This document shows positions 35,450-48,168 of a DNA stretch of 64,000 nt, one piece after another (positions within the stretch are counted from its first letter, which is position 1; every line of letters begins with the position of its first letter). The notes beneath the pieces are model-generated. The model saw only the letters and a program-made list of their open reading frames with translations, did no database searches and had not been told where the DNA came from. Source of the DNA: Flabesymbios commensalis (lineage: Eukaryota > Annelida > Polychaeta > Terebellida > Flabelligeridae); the NCBI GenBank assembly GCA_964017125.1, contig OZ024905.1, positions 33,639,534 through 33,703,533 on the forward strand. The letters are read 5' to 3'. The position numbers were made by a program, and so were the translations under genes.

Positions 35450-36004
35450 CTGCAAAAAAATCAGCAATACATCAGAGTGAGTGAAACTAAATACAAATCC
35501 ATACCCTACAACCAGATGACAAAGGAGCCATTCCATGTCACCACCATCTAACTTTTTAGCCTAGTTAAAAATAACAAACCTAATCAAATTTAGAGGAATG
35601 GAGGTGAATTTGGAGGAGCATTTCATAAATCATGTAGTAGACATTAGTAGCCTGGACATCGCTGCATTACCATTGAAACCAGGTGTGTGACCGATTTGAA
35701 AATTTTCCCAAAACAACTAGTGGCATCATAAACCGTGACTGAAACTAAACTTTTAGGCACAGCTTTACCCGCACAAAATTGAGATATATTTTTTCGGACA
35801 GTAATAATAAGATTTAGGTACGATTTACTAGGCCAATAATGGGTTTATTAGAAACAGCAACATTTCATCTAAATTTAGTTTGCAGCTAGTCACATGACTT
35901 CATTAAAACACGTTAGTTCCAAGCCATTTTGCACTTTTTTTCATCAGGAAAAATGAACGAAAAATTAGCTGGTCTACAGATGGGCATATGATGCACTGCC
36001 AATA

Positions 36005-36115
36005 GGCAATTCTGAGAATAAACTGGAATGCAGTTAATGGCTTTATAGAGGAGCGTCATAAATAGACATTTACTACATGTCAAATGGTCTAGCTTTTGAA
36101 CTATACAATATCTTT
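36005..36115. repeat. Diverged copy of the foldback element of the 4.5-kb units
   Basis: AATTCTGAGA..., TTAATGGCTTTATAGAGG and TTTACTACATGTCAAATGGT match the centre of the element at 38,554-38,942 with many differences. Confidence 0.6.
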
Positions 36116-36559
36116 TTATGATATTTTCAAGATCGATGCCAAATGACTAGAAAGTAAGGTTTACAAAATTTCAAAAAAATTGGTAATATTTGACTGAGTA
36201 GATACAGAAAAGCTAACTTTCATTTTGCACCAGCTTCCACCGTCGGACAGACTGTAAATAAGGAACATCACAGTCCTAGGCTCCTCAATCATGTGATGTA
36301 GGCCTATGTCACACAACTAAAGACAGGTCTGCTTTATCAGTTCATGCCAAATATAGCGATCACAGCGCTTTCTTGAATTAGAGCGTCCCATTCTGATTGC
36401 ATGCATTTTACCTCTCACTATAATTAGCTAGAGTTCGATTATAAAACATCTAATTGGATGGAAAATATGTTTGAAGGTCATAATGATTGAAAAGGTGACG
36501 ATTTTATAAGGATTTTAGCAATACTGATCAATATTTTATCGCGAATTTTTGTTAAGAGT

Positions 36560-37230
36560 GACCAACTGCGGCAAGATAATTTGTGACGCCATCTTGGATC
36601 TCGTGTGATTTTGTTTATTTGCGTTACGAATGATGACTGTTCTTGAAGGGCAAGAGTGTTGAATGGAATGTTTTCACGCGGTCACATGATCATTATATTG
36701 GTCGAGCAGACAATAGCGCCCTTTTTGACAGCTGTCACAATGCGGTAGGTTCATTTTTGTTTTCATGGTGACTGGATAAGGTGAAGTTGAATTTCTTCAA
36801 TTTTAAATTTTAATTGATACACATATTTTAAGCTTTGGTATAGGCCTATATACCATGATCTCATTTGACCTTTATATGACCTAGAAAGAAAAACCTATAA
36901 AACAGCACCAAGTTTTGCTTACAATAAGTTACATCAGAAATAGATAAAGAGAGAAGAAATGTGAAACTCTAAAGCGTCATATTCATCTAAAAACGTCAGT
37001 TTTGTATCTGCCGTAAGTTGAAAACTATAAGACTGACAGTCATGTGTAATGTATCGTTGGAAAGAGAAGAATCAACACAATCAGTGTCAAATGGCTATAA
37101 ACACATCCGCTAGAGAGTGCTACATCTACCCGGCGTTTCCGCATATTTATCTAAATTACAACTCCTTGTGAAGACAGTGTACCGCTCCGTTAGTGCGGCG
37201 ATTCTCCTTAAGAGTGGCGCTGTGCGTACT
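36560..37230 (-). promoter_or_regulatory. Candidate DDX6 promoter/first-exon region
   Basis: This stretch is richer in CpG than its surroundings and carries, on the minus strand, AAGATGGCG (a YY1-type motif common near housekeeping start sites) at ~36,590, and a G+C-rich block at 37,120-37,220 that includes a possible donor CGCCGG/GTAGAT. No TATA box stands out. Assignment to DDX6 rests on position and orientation only. Confidence 0.2.
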
Positions 37231-37527
37231 GCTCAAGGCTAATTTTAGTTCTGCCAACTGTTGTTTGAACCACGTGCGTGTTGAGCTGCGCCCTGTACTG
37301 CATGCCTGAGGATGAAGCTAGATATACGGATCTGCATATATAGGCCTACACCCACACACACAATTTCATGTTGCCCCGCACCGCTCGGCGACTAACAACC
37401 ATTATATTCTCTATATCTCTGCTAGCAACACCTATCCACTCCAAAGTAAACTTAACCAAGGAAAATAGAATCAGATTATATTTTCCTTGACTTAAGATAT
37501 GTAATATCCACTCCTAGAATACGACCA

Positions 37528-37930
37528 TAATTATTATTATTATTATATTGCATTTATATTGCGCCTTATTTTAATTGATTCTAAGGCGCAGAATAACTTA
37601 GCAATGCCTGTCATGATTCAAATTCAAACTCCAGTCTCCTGGGAGATATACAGCTGAGCTGCCATTCAGGCGCATCGAGCTATTTTCATTCCAAGCAAAT
37701 TCGCCTTATGTGCCAAGTACTCACACATTGTGGATTTTCTGGGGTCTCGCCAGATAGAAACTGTGCCTACGTCCATTGAGGTTCTTTTACGTCAAACTCT
37801 AGGTCAGTCACACGAACCATCTGATTTATGTGGTTCTCTGAGCCCCACGAGTGTATACAGCACCTGACAGTCCCAGGCGGTCACCCATCCAATTATGAAC
37901 CGGGCGTGATGTTGCTTAACTTCAGCAAGG
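37528..37930 (-). mobile_element. 5S-rRNA-derived SINE
   Basis: On the minus strand, 37,928-37,856 reads GCTGAAGTTAAGCAACATC, GGATGGGTGACCGCCTGGGA and CAGGTGCTGTA, clearly matching 5S rRNA positions from the A box to the 3' end, including the C box (GGATGGGAGACCGCCTGGGA). A ~280-bp body follows and then a tail AAGGCGCAATATAAATGCAA with (TAA)n, a tail type shared by many marine-animal SINEs and L2/CR1-like LINEs. This order fits the SINE3 class. Edges approximate; no target duplication found. Confidence 0.75.
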
Positions 37931-38112
37931 AATATATAAGTCTTATATATATTCCTTGACTTCAGTGATAGAGCCAACACCGATGAGCTGACGCCGTATT
38001 CCGTATATAGACTGTCATAAATATATTAAATGCAGGCCTAACTATATACATGCCTTCCCTGATCATATCAAGGAGGTTTAAAATAGGTCTATATAACCTC
38101 CTTGATCATATG
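37926..38112. repeat. Two adjacent hairpins
   Basis: CAAGGAATATATAAG (37,926) pairs with CTTATATATATTCCTTG (to 37,959). TGATCATATCAAGGAGGTT (38,060-38,078) pairs with AACCTCCTTGATCATATGA (from 38,095). Loops are short (0-16 nt). Confidence 0.65.
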
Positions 38113-38553
38113 AACGAGCCATTTTACGTTCTACTTCACACTGATCACGTTGATATAGGCCTAACATTGCTATTATGACTTCACTAAACGATATAATTTA
38201 TCGTTGTATTTATTTATTTCTCAGTTTCAGTTTTACTATTAAGTATAAGTTTCACTCTGTAGTGTATGTAAATCGTGACGATGGAAAACCCAAAGACACA
38301 AACAGAACATACAGTTTGGTCCAACGACAGTGGCTGCACTATATTGGCTCACGAAGATGGAATGGTCCGCAACTTTTTGATTTAAAAAAATCAGTAGGTT
38401 TCGACCCGGGCCGCACCATACATTTTTAAAAATACATGTGGCCTAGCCCTATGTCACAGTATGTGTCATTTCTGCATTATAGCCGCAGTTTCTCCATTTA
38501 TTTCAAGTAGTCTAGTAGGGGTCTAGGGTTGTACTGGTCATTTAGCTGTAGTC

Positions 38554-38942
38554 GGATTCACATTAAATTCAGCAACCAGGATTATTGAATTTCGCGGATT
38601 TCTCAGTCAATTCTCAACCAATTTTCATGAAATTTTACACACACTATTTTCCATTCATGTCGTGACTGCCCTGAAAACTTCACGAAGTTTTGATAAGTAT
38701 TGTAGAAGTTAGACCATTTGACATGTAATACAATTCTGAGACGAAGCTAATGGCTTTATAGAGGGCAACATTTTTATTTATTTACTACATGTCAAATGGT
38801 CTAACTTTTTAAATACTTATCAAAACTCCGCGAAACTTTCAGGGTATGAATGGAAAATAGTGTGTGTGAAATTTCATGAAAATTGATTGAGAATTGACGG
38901 AGAAATCGGCGAAATTCATCCACCACGGAGTGGTGTGAATCC
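38554..38942. mobile_element. 389-bp foldback element in unit 1
   Basis: Ends GGATTCACA and TGTGAATCC. Arms of ~150 bp are imperfect inverted copies (GTCAATTCTCAACCAATTTT vs complementary AAAATTGATTGAGAATTGAC; ACATGTCAAATGGTCTAAC in the centre). Same element at 43,198-43,585 and 47,781-48,168. No coding capacity. Confidence 0.8.
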
Positions 38943-38945
38943 TGG

Positions 38946-39099
38946 AGTGCATATTACAAAGAATCCTAACTTTGATCCTATCTCAACTTTCTCTTATTCC
39001 CATTACAAAAGTTAGGATTGATCCTAACTTTTGTAATGGAAATAAGAGAAAGTTGAGATAGGATCAAAGTTAGGATTCTTTGTAATATGCACCCCTGGG
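38946..39099. mobile_element. Near-perfect palindromic MITE present only in unit 1
   Basis: GTGCATATTACAAAGAATCC runs to a central turn near 39,020 and returns as GGATTCTTTGTAATATGCAC. CCTGG occurs at 38,941-38,945 and 39,100-39,104. Units 2 and 3 have the uninterrupted site GAATCCTGGTATAATGG, so this is a real insertion or, less likely, a clean loss. Confidence 0.8.
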
Positions 39100-40355
39100 C
39101 CTGGTATAATGGTTCCAGGTCTGGCAGGTGGTTGCACACAATTACACAGTCACAACACAGTCACGGTGTTTTTTTATTTTTATGAGCCGATAATTGTAAA
39201 GTCTAGATAGATGTGAAGGAACAATAGAAGGGATAGACCTATGAAATCGGTAGGCGGTTGATAGGCTGTGAAATCGGTAGCCTACCGCCAGAATCGGTAA
39301 GGTTGGCATGTATGCAATGATCGTTCTTGTAGTAAAGCCATGGAGGCTTGATATCAGTAGCCTAAAATATGACATGAAAGTCTAATAAACATTCACAAAA
39401 TATAGTGTTCGAGATGCTTTTAATCACGAAATAACATGATGATATGTAACTATACAGCACATGATTAAGATGCTCAGATATGAAGCAATCAAACGTAAAG
39501 GAAATAGAGATGTTACCGGATTTAGCAATAACTTTTTCAAGTAGAAACATTTCACACAAACTCAATACAATATGGCTTCCGTAATAAATTATGCTAATAA
39601 GAAAAACGGAAGAAGTCGAAATGTTATTGTTGTTATTATTTCAACGCATTGTCACTTTTTATCAGATATAGCTGAGCCACAGTAATTGATGTTTAAAAAT
39701 AAAATAATGTGTGTAGGGTAGGTTTTTAAAGAAATTGACTTCAAGTATAACCCTCATGCAAACCTACAAAAAAAGTGAAAAAAACTAGGGACACTGGGGG
39801 AAAATGCCAAATCAAATTGTACTTTAAACAATATATAGGCCTAGGCCTACCTACGCCTACGGTACCAGTGGTAAAAGATTTTCAGGGTGTACTTTTTATA
39901 ATATATGAATTTGCTACAAAACTGAAAAATAAAGCAAATAAATCTAAATGATAAACATTGAAAGTAGTCTAGGGGAGACTTGGGTTCCTTGAAAGGGAAC
40001 GGGCCCGTTAAGGGCCGGGCATCTGTAAGATAATGCAGCAGTCGACGAATTCCCCGACACCCCCCACCGCGGGGCTATGTGGGGGATTTGCTTTTTGGGT
40101 GTCCCAAAAACACAAAAGTCCCCACAACTAGGGGCACATTTTAAGTCAAAACCCCCTGATAACCCCCAGGTAAAACTTCTGTACTCCTGGTTTGTATTTA
40201 TAAATGATTTCTATCAATAATAATCATTATGTGACGACATACCTACCTCATTGCGTAACATTTAAATAAGCATTTTAAATTAATATTAGGACACAGTTAG
40301 AATACAATTTGTAATCAACTAGGCTACTTAGTCTAGTAGAGGCCTATTTGGCCTA

Positions 40356-41840
40356 CATGGCTAACGCCCCTCACCTCCTGACATCACCTTGAACATGGCT
40401 GACGCCCCTCACACCACCTTGAACATGGCTGACGCCCCTCGCCCCCTGCCATCACCTTGAACATGGCTGACACCCCTCCCATCACCTTGAACATGGCTGA
40501 CGCCCCTCACCCCCCCCCTCACCTTGAACATGGCTGACGCCCCTCACCCCCCTTGTCATCACCTTGAACATGGCTGACGTCCCTCACACACCATCACCTT
40601 GAACATGGCTGACGTCCCCCAACCCTCCCTTCGGCTTGAACATGGCTTACGCCCCTACCCCCCCTCCTTCCATCACCTTGAACATGGCTGACACCCCTCA
40701 CATCACCTTAAACATGACTGACACCCCTGCACCCCCTCCAATCACCTTGAACATGGCTGAAGCCCCTCACCCCCTCCCATCACCTTGAACATGGCTGACG
40801 CCCCTTAGCCTCTGCCATCACCTTGAAAATGGCTGACGCCCCTCATCCCCGCCCCCCTTGTCATCACCTTTAACATGGTTGACGCCCCTCACTCCCATCA
40901 CCTTAAACATGGCTGACGCCCCTCACCCCCCTCCCATCACCTTGAACATGGTTGACGCCCCTCACTCCCCTCCCATCACTTTGAATATGGCTGACGCCCC
41001 TCACCCCCCCCCCCCCCTCCATCACCTTGAACATGGCTGATGCCCCTCACTCCCACCCCCTTGTCATCACCTTGAACATGGCAGACGGCCATCACCTTGA
41101 ACATGGCTGACGCCCCTCACCCCCGTTGTCATCACCTTGAACATGGCTGACGCCCCTCATCCCCCCCATCACTTTGAACATGGCTGACGCCCCTCACCCC
41201 CCTTGTCATCGCCTTGAACATGGCTGACGTCCCTCACCCACCAACACCTTGAACATGGCTGACGCCCCTCACCCCTCCCATCGGCTTAAACATGGCTTAC
41301 ACCCCCACCCCCTCCCCTTCCATCACCTTGAACATGGCTGACACTCCTCACATCACCTTGAACATGACTGACACCCCTGCAGCCCCTCCCATGACCTTGA
41401 ACATGGCTGACGCCCCTCACCCCCTCCCAACACCTTGAACATGGCTGACGCCCCTCACCCCCCTCCCATTACTTTGAACATGGCTGACGCCCCTTAGCCT
41501 CTGCCATCACCTTGAACATGGCTGACGCCCCTCACCCCCGCCCCCCTTGTCATCACCTTTAACATGGCTGACGCCCCTCACCCCTATCACCTTAAACATG
41601 GCTGAGGCCCCTCACCCCCCTCCCATCATCTTGAACATGGTTGACGCCCCTCACTCCCCTCCCATTACTTTGCATATGGCTGACGCCCCTCACCCCCCTC
41701 CATCATCTTGAACATGGCTGATGCACCCCACTCCCACCCCCTTGTCATCACCTTGAACATGGCTGACGCCCCACACCCACCTTGTCATCACCTTGAACAT
41801 GGTTGACGCCCCTCACTCCCCTCCCATCACTTTGAATATG
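40356..41840. repeat. Minisatellite of unit 1
   Basis: About forty copies of a 30-40-bp unit around CATCACCTTGAACATGG and CTGACGCCCCTCACCCC, 1,485 bp. Strong strand bias (C-rich plus strand). Short open frames across it (MADAPHPP-like peptide repeats) follow from the repeat itself and are not a gene. Confidence 0.95.
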
Positions 41841-41928
41841 TGCCATTTTAGTTACAAATTCCATAGACCCCTATATATATATTAATATATGTAAAGTAAA
41901 AATAGAAGGGATTATTTTCAATCTATTT

Positions 41929-42262
41929 CCCAGCAGGCAATTTTCCGAATGTGACGTCGTGTCAATGTGGATATGAGGTTGAAATCACGTTGCGACGTCA
42001 GCTAACCTCAATACACGTCGTATCGACGTCGTATTCCCGACGTTGTTTCAACAAGAAAAAACGACATCATTACAACGTCGTACTGACGTCATGCTTTAAA
42101 CGATGTCAGTTTGAAATCGCGTTGAAATTACGTTGATATCACGTTGAAATTATGACGTTGAAATAATTTTCACATGAAACTTTTTTTAACGTCGTTTCAA
42201 CGTCGGTTTGCCATTTTTCAACGTCGTTTCAACGTTGAAACAACGCCGTCGTGCCTGCTGGG
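41929..42262. mobile_element. CCCAGCAGGCA MITE in unit 1
   Basis: 334 bp with perfect ends CCCAGCAGGCA / TGCCTGCTGGG. The interior is full of ACGTCGTTTCAACGT-type palindromes. Same element at 46,512-46,845 and 51,015-51,349. No target duplication seen; superfamily not assigned. Confidence 0.8.
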
Positions 42263-43197
42263 TTGACTCTTCAAAATACCAAATACTCTCACCTTACAGA
42301 TGGATTTATATATTAAAATGATTTTTTTCTTATTTTTTGGTAGGAATGGTTGAGCATATGTATGGGGTAACTTTGAACACCAAAATAAATACCACAATTG
42401 ATTCACTTCAAAAAAGTTAAGCGTCCATGTTGTTAGATATATAATAGTAGGTTTTTGGTTAATTCCCCTTCGATGCCGAAATTACACTGGTTTTTTACAT
42501 TATAAATAGATTTAAGCCTCCTCAAGTAAAGTTTGTGGGGTAACATTGAACATGTCAACGTTACCGCTGCACAGTTTAGAATTTTTTGTTATATCAAGCC
42601 CAACAAAATAGATTTGAATTGCTGACAAATATTACATTTCCACATTGTCACAACAGCATACCCTACACGAAAACAATAATGAGCACTGTACTTACTCATG
42701 TAGAAATCAAAACTTTGAGGCATTCATAATGCTGTAGCAAAATGTCCGCCATTTGTAAATCCGTTTTGAAGATGCTCGATAGGCTGATCATGAATAATTT
42801 AAAGCAATATAATGAAATATAGGGTTATAATGTATTTGGATATGGGTCATAATACGCTCAGGTGGTGCAAAAGCGTGACATAGATCTCTGATTTTCAAAT
42901 TGCTCTCATGATGTAAAAACTAATACTGTGACATAGATCCGAAGTCATTTGTTTGAAAACACATGTCGGGAAGATAGTTCAAAATGTGTTCATAATATAA
43001 AAATGTGTTATTTTTTGGTAATAACGGACGTTACAAGACGGTAATTTTAACACGCCGCACCATACATTTTTAAAAATACATGTGGCCTAGCCCTATGTCA
43101 CAGTATGTGTCATTTCTGCATTATAGCCGCAGTTTCTCCATTTATTTCAAGTAGTCTAGTAGGGGTCTAGGGTTGTACTGGTCATTTAGCTATAGTC

Positions 43198-43585
43198 GGA
43201 TTCACATTAAATTCAGCAACCAGGATTATTGAATTTCGCGGATTTCTCAGTCAATTCTCAACCAATTTTCATGAAATTTTACACACACTATTTTCCATTC
43301 ATGTCGTGACTGCCCTGAAAACTTCGCGAAGTTTTGATAAGTATTGTAGAAGTTAGACCATTTGACATGTAATACAATTCTGAGACGAAGCTAATGGCTT
43401 TATAGAGGGCAACATTTTTATTTATTTACTACATGTCAAATGGTCTAACTTTTTAAATACTTATCAAAACTCCGCGAAACTTTCAGGGTATGAATGGAAA
43501 ATAGTGTGTGTGAAATTTCATGAAAATTGATTGAGAATTGACGGAGAAATCGGCGAAATTCATCCACCACGGTGAATGTGAATCC
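43198..43585. mobile_element. Foldback element in unit 2
   Basis: Copy of 38,554-38,942; its right end reads CACGGTGAATGTGAATCC where unit 1 has CACGGAGTGGTGTGAATCC. Confidence 0.8.
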
Positions 43586-44866
43586 TGGTATAATGGTTCC
43601 AGGTCTGGCAGGTGGTTGCACACAATGACACAGTCACAACACAGTCACGGTGTTTTTTTATTTTTATGAGCCGATAATTGTAAAGTCTAGATAGATGTGA
43701 AGGAAAAATAGAAGGGATAGACCTATGAAATCGGTAGGCGGTTGATAGGCTGTGAAATCGGTAGCCTACCGCCAGAATCGGTAAGGTTGGCATGTATGCA
43801 ATGATCGTTCTTGTAGTAAAGCCATGGAGGCTTGATATCAGTAGCCTAAAATATGACATGAAAGTCTAATAAACATTCACAAAATATAGTGTTCGAGATG
43901 CTTTTAATCACGAAATAACATGATGATATGTAACTATACAGCACATGATTAAGATGCTCAGATATGAAGCAATCAAACGTAAAGGAAATAGAGATGTTAC
44001 CGGATTTAGCAATAACTTTTTCAAGTAGAAACATTTCACACAAACTCAATACAATATGGCTTCCGTAATAAATTATGCTAATAAGAAAAACGGAAGAAGT
44101 CGAAATGTTATTGTTGTTATTATTTCAACGCATTGTCACTTTTTATCAGATATAGCTGAGCCACAGTAATTGATGTTTAAAAATAAAATAATGTGTGTAG
44201 GGTAGGTTTTTAAAGAAATTGACTTCAAGTATAACCCTCATGCAAACCTACAAAAAAAGTGAAAAAAACTAGGGACACTGGGGGAAAATGCCAAATCAAA
44301 TTGTACTTTAAACAATATATAGGCCTAGGCCTACCTACGCCTACGGTACCAGTGGTAAAAGATTTTCAGGGTGTACTTTTTATAATATATGAATTTGCTA
44401 CAAAACTGAAAAATAAAGCAAATAAATCTAAATGATAAACATTGAAAGTAGTCTAGGGGAGACTTGGGTTCCTTGAAAGGGAACGGGCCCGTTAAGGGCC
44501 GGGCATCTGTAAGATAATGCAGCAGTCGACGAATTCCCCGACACCCCCCACCGCGGGGCTATGTGGGGGATTTGCTTTTTGGGTGTCCCAAAAACACAAA
44601 AGTCCCCACAACTAGGGGCACATTTTAAGTCAAAACCCCCTGATAACCCCCAGGTAAAACTCCACCCAACAGGGTGGGATAAATCTCCTGGTTTGTATTT
44701 ATAAATGATTTCTATCAATAATAATCATTATGTGACGACATACCTACCTCATTGCGTAACATTTAAATAAGCATTTTAAATTAATATTAGGACACAGTTA
44801 GAATACAATTTGTAATCAACTAGGCTACTTAGTCTAGTAGAGGCCTATTTGGCCTACATGGCTAAC

Positions 44867-46423
44867 GCCCCTCACCTCCTGACATCACCTTGAACATGGC
44901 TGACGCCCCTCACACCACCTTGAACATGGCTGACGCCCCTCGCCCCCTGCCATCACCTTGAACATGGCTGACACCCCTCCCATCACCTTGAACATGGCTG
45001 ACGCCCCTCACCCCCCCCCCCCCTCACCTTGAACATGGCTGACGCCCCTCACCCCCCTTGTCATCACCTTGAACATGGCTGACGTCCCTCACACACCATC
45101 ACCTTGAACATGGCTGACCTCCCCCAGCCCTCCCTTCGGCTTGAACATGGCTTACGCCCCTACCCCCCCTCCTTCCATCACCTTGAACATGGCTGACACC
45201 CCTCACATCACCTTAAACATGACTGACACCCCTGCACCCCCTCCAATCACCTTGAACATGGCTGAAGCCCCTCACCCCCTCCCATCACCTTGAACATGGC
45301 TGACGCCCCTTAGCCTCTGCCATCACCTTGAAAATGGCTGACGCCCCTCATCCCCGCCCCCCTTGTCATCACCTTTAACATGGTTGACGCCCCTCACTCC
45401 CATCACCTTAAACATGGCTGACGCCCCTCACCCCCCTCCCATCACCTTGAACATGGTTGACGCCCCTCACTCCCCTCCCATCACTTTGAATATGGCTGAC
45501 GCCCCTCACCCCCCCCCCTCCATCACCTTGAACATGGTTGACGCCCCTCACTCCCCTCCCATCACTTTGAATATGGCTGACGCCCCTCACCCCCCCCCCC
45601 TCCATCACCTTGAACATGGCTGATGCCCCTCACTCCCACCCCCTTGTCATCACCTTGAACATGGCAGACGGCCATCACCTTGAACATGGCTGACGCCCCT
45701 CACCCCCGTTGTCATCACCTTGAACATGGCTGACGCCCCTCATCCCCCCCATCACTTTGAACATGGCTGACGCCCCTCACCCCCCTTGTCATCGCCTTGA
45801 ACATGGCTGACGTCCCTCACCCACCAACACCTTGAACATGGCTGACGCCCCTCACCCCTCCCATCGGCTTAAACATGGCTTACACCCCCACCCCCTCCCC
45901 TTCCATCACCTTGAACATGGCTGACACTCCTCACATCACCTTGAACATGACTGACACCCCTGCAGCCCCTCCCATGACCTTGAACATGGCTGACGCCCCT
46001 CACCCCCTCCCAACACCTTGAACATGGCTGACGCCCCTCACCCCCCTCCCATTACTTTGAACATGGCTGACGCCCCTTAGCCTCTGCCATCACCTTGAAC
46101 ATGGCTGACGCCCCTCACCCCCGCCCCCCTTGTCATCACCTTTAACATGGCTGACGCCCCTCACCCCTATCACCTTAAACATGGCTGAGGCCCCTCACCC
46201 CCCTCCCATCATCTTGAACATGGTTGACGCCCCTCACTCCCCTCCCATTACTTTGCATATGGCTGACGCCCCTCACCCCCCTCCATCATCTTGAACATGG
46301 CTGATGCACCCCACTCCCACCCCCTTGTCATCACCTTGAACATGGCTGACGCCCCACACCCACCTTGTCATCACCTTGAACATGGTTGACGCCCCTCACT
46401 CCCCTCCCATCACTTTGAATATG
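44867..46423. repeat. Minisatellite of unit 2
   Basis: Same array as unit 1, 1,557 bp, with one additional pair of repeats (~72 bp). Confidence 0.95.
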
Positions 46424-46511
46424 TGCCATTTTAGTTACAAATTCCATAGACCCCTATATATATATTAATATATGTAAAGTAAAAATAGAAGGGATTATTT
46501 TCAATCTATTT

Positions 46512-46845
46512 CCCAGCAGGCAATTTTCCGAATGTGACGTCGTGTCAATGTGGATATGAGGTTGAAATCACGTTGCGACGTCAGCTAACCTCAATACACG
46601 TCGTATCGACGTCGTATTCCCGACGTTGTTTCAACAAGAAAAAACGACATCATTACAACGTCGTACTGACGTCATGCTTTAAACGATGTCAGTTTGAAAT
46701 CGCGTTGAAATTACGTTGATATCACGTTGAAATTATGACGTTGAAATAATTTTCACATGAAACTTTTTTTAACGTCGTTTCAACGTCGGTTTGCCATTTT
46801 TCAACGTCGTTTCAACGTTGAAACAACGCCGTCGTGCCTGCTGGG
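46512..46845. mobile_element. CCCAGCAGGCA MITE in unit 2
   Basis: Matches the unit 1 copy over the stretches compared. Confidence 0.8.
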
Positions 46846-47780
46846 TTGACTCTTCAAAATACCAAATACTCTCACCTTACAGATGGATTTATATATTAAA
46901 ATGATTTTTTTCTTATTTTTTGGTAGGAATGGTTGAGCATATGTATGGGGTAACTTTGAACACCAAAATAAATACCACAATTGATTCACTTCAAAAAAGT
47001 TAAGCGTCCATGTTGTTAGATATATAATAGTAGGTTTTTGGTTAATTCCCCTTCGATGCCGAAATTACACTGGTTTTTTACATTATAAATAGATTTAAGC
47101 CTCCTCAAGTAAAGTTTGTGGGGTAACATTGAACATGTCAACGTTACCGCTGCACAGTTTAGAATTTTTTGTTATATCAAGCCCAACAAAATAGATTTGA
47201 ATTGCTGACAAATATTACATTTCCACATTGTCACAACAGCATACCCTACACGAAAACAATAATGAGCACTGTACTTACTCATGTAGAAATCAAAACTTTG
47301 AGGCATTCATAATGCTGTAGCAAAATGTCCGCCATTTGTAAATCCGTTTTGAAGATGCTCGATAGGCTGATCATGAATAATTTAAAGCAATATAATGAAA
47401 TATAGGGTTATAATGTATTTGGATATGGGTCATAATACGCTCAGGTGGTGCAAAAGCGTGACATAGATCTCTGATTTTCAAATTGCTCTCATGATGTAAA
47501 AACTAATACTGTGACATAGATCCGAAGTCATTTGTTTGAAAACACATGTCGGGAAGATAGTTCAAAATGTGTTCATAATATAAAAATGTGTTATTTTTTG
47601 GTAATAACGGACGTTACAAGACGGTAATTTTAACACGCCGCACCATACATTTTTAAAAATACATGTGGCCTAGCCCTATGTCACAGTATGTGTCATTTCT
47701 GCATTATAGCCGCAGTTTCTCCATTTATTTCAAGTAGTCTAGTAGGGGTCTAGGGTTGTACTGGTCATTTAGCTATAGTC

Positions 47781-48168
47781 GGATTCACATTAAATTCAGC
47801 AACCAGGATTATTGAATTTCGCGGATTTCTCAGTCAATTCTCAACCAATTTTCATGAAATTTTACACACACTATTTTCCATTCATGTCGTGACTGCCCTG
47901 AAAACTTCGCGAAGTTTTGATAAGTATTGTAGAAGTTAGACCATTTGACATGTAATACAATTCTGAGACGAAGCTAATGGCTTTATAGAGGGCAACATTT
48001 TTATTTATTTACTACATGTCAAATGGTCTAACTTTTTAAATACTTATCAAAACTCCGCGAAACTTTCAGGGTATGAATGGAAAATAGTGTGTGTGAAATT
48101 TCATGAAAATTGATTGAGAATTGACGGAGAAATCGGCGAAATTCATCCACCACGGTGAATGTGAATCC
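47781..48168. mobile_element. Foldback element in unit 3
   Basis: Matches the unit 2 copy in every stretch compared by eye. Confidence 0.8.

Larger units (their letters stand above)
38411..43054. repeat. Tandem ~4.5-kb segment, unit 1
   Basis: Unit starts at CCGCACCATACATTTTT and ends at ...TTTTAACACG, where unit 2 starts. 4,644 bp. Differs from units 2 and 3 by a 154-bp foldback insertion (38,946-39,099), by lacking a ~20-bp stretch (CCACCCAACAGGGTGGGATA) near 40,180, and by scattered substitutions. Confidence 0.95.
43055..47637. repeat. Tandem ~4.5-kb segment, unit 2
   Basis: 4,583 bp, nearly identical to unit 3. Longer than unit 3 mainly through one extra ~72-bp double repeat in its minisatellite (~45,490-45,570). 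Confidence 0.95.

Noticed and set aside
38175-38429. 84-codon plus-strand frame left of the tandem units
   Set aside because: It crosses the left junction of unit 1 and has no recognised domain or splice context.
44428-44718. 96-codon minus-strand frame present in units 2 and 3
   Set aside because: Absent from unit 1, where the ~20-bp difference changes the frame. No domain recognised. The repetition reflects the tandem unit, not selection.
40858-45623. Open frames with repeated MADAPHPPPITLN-like peptides
   Set aside because: They follow the C-rich minisatellite period and stop or shift wherever the repeat length changes. No start context or neighbouring exon supports a gene.
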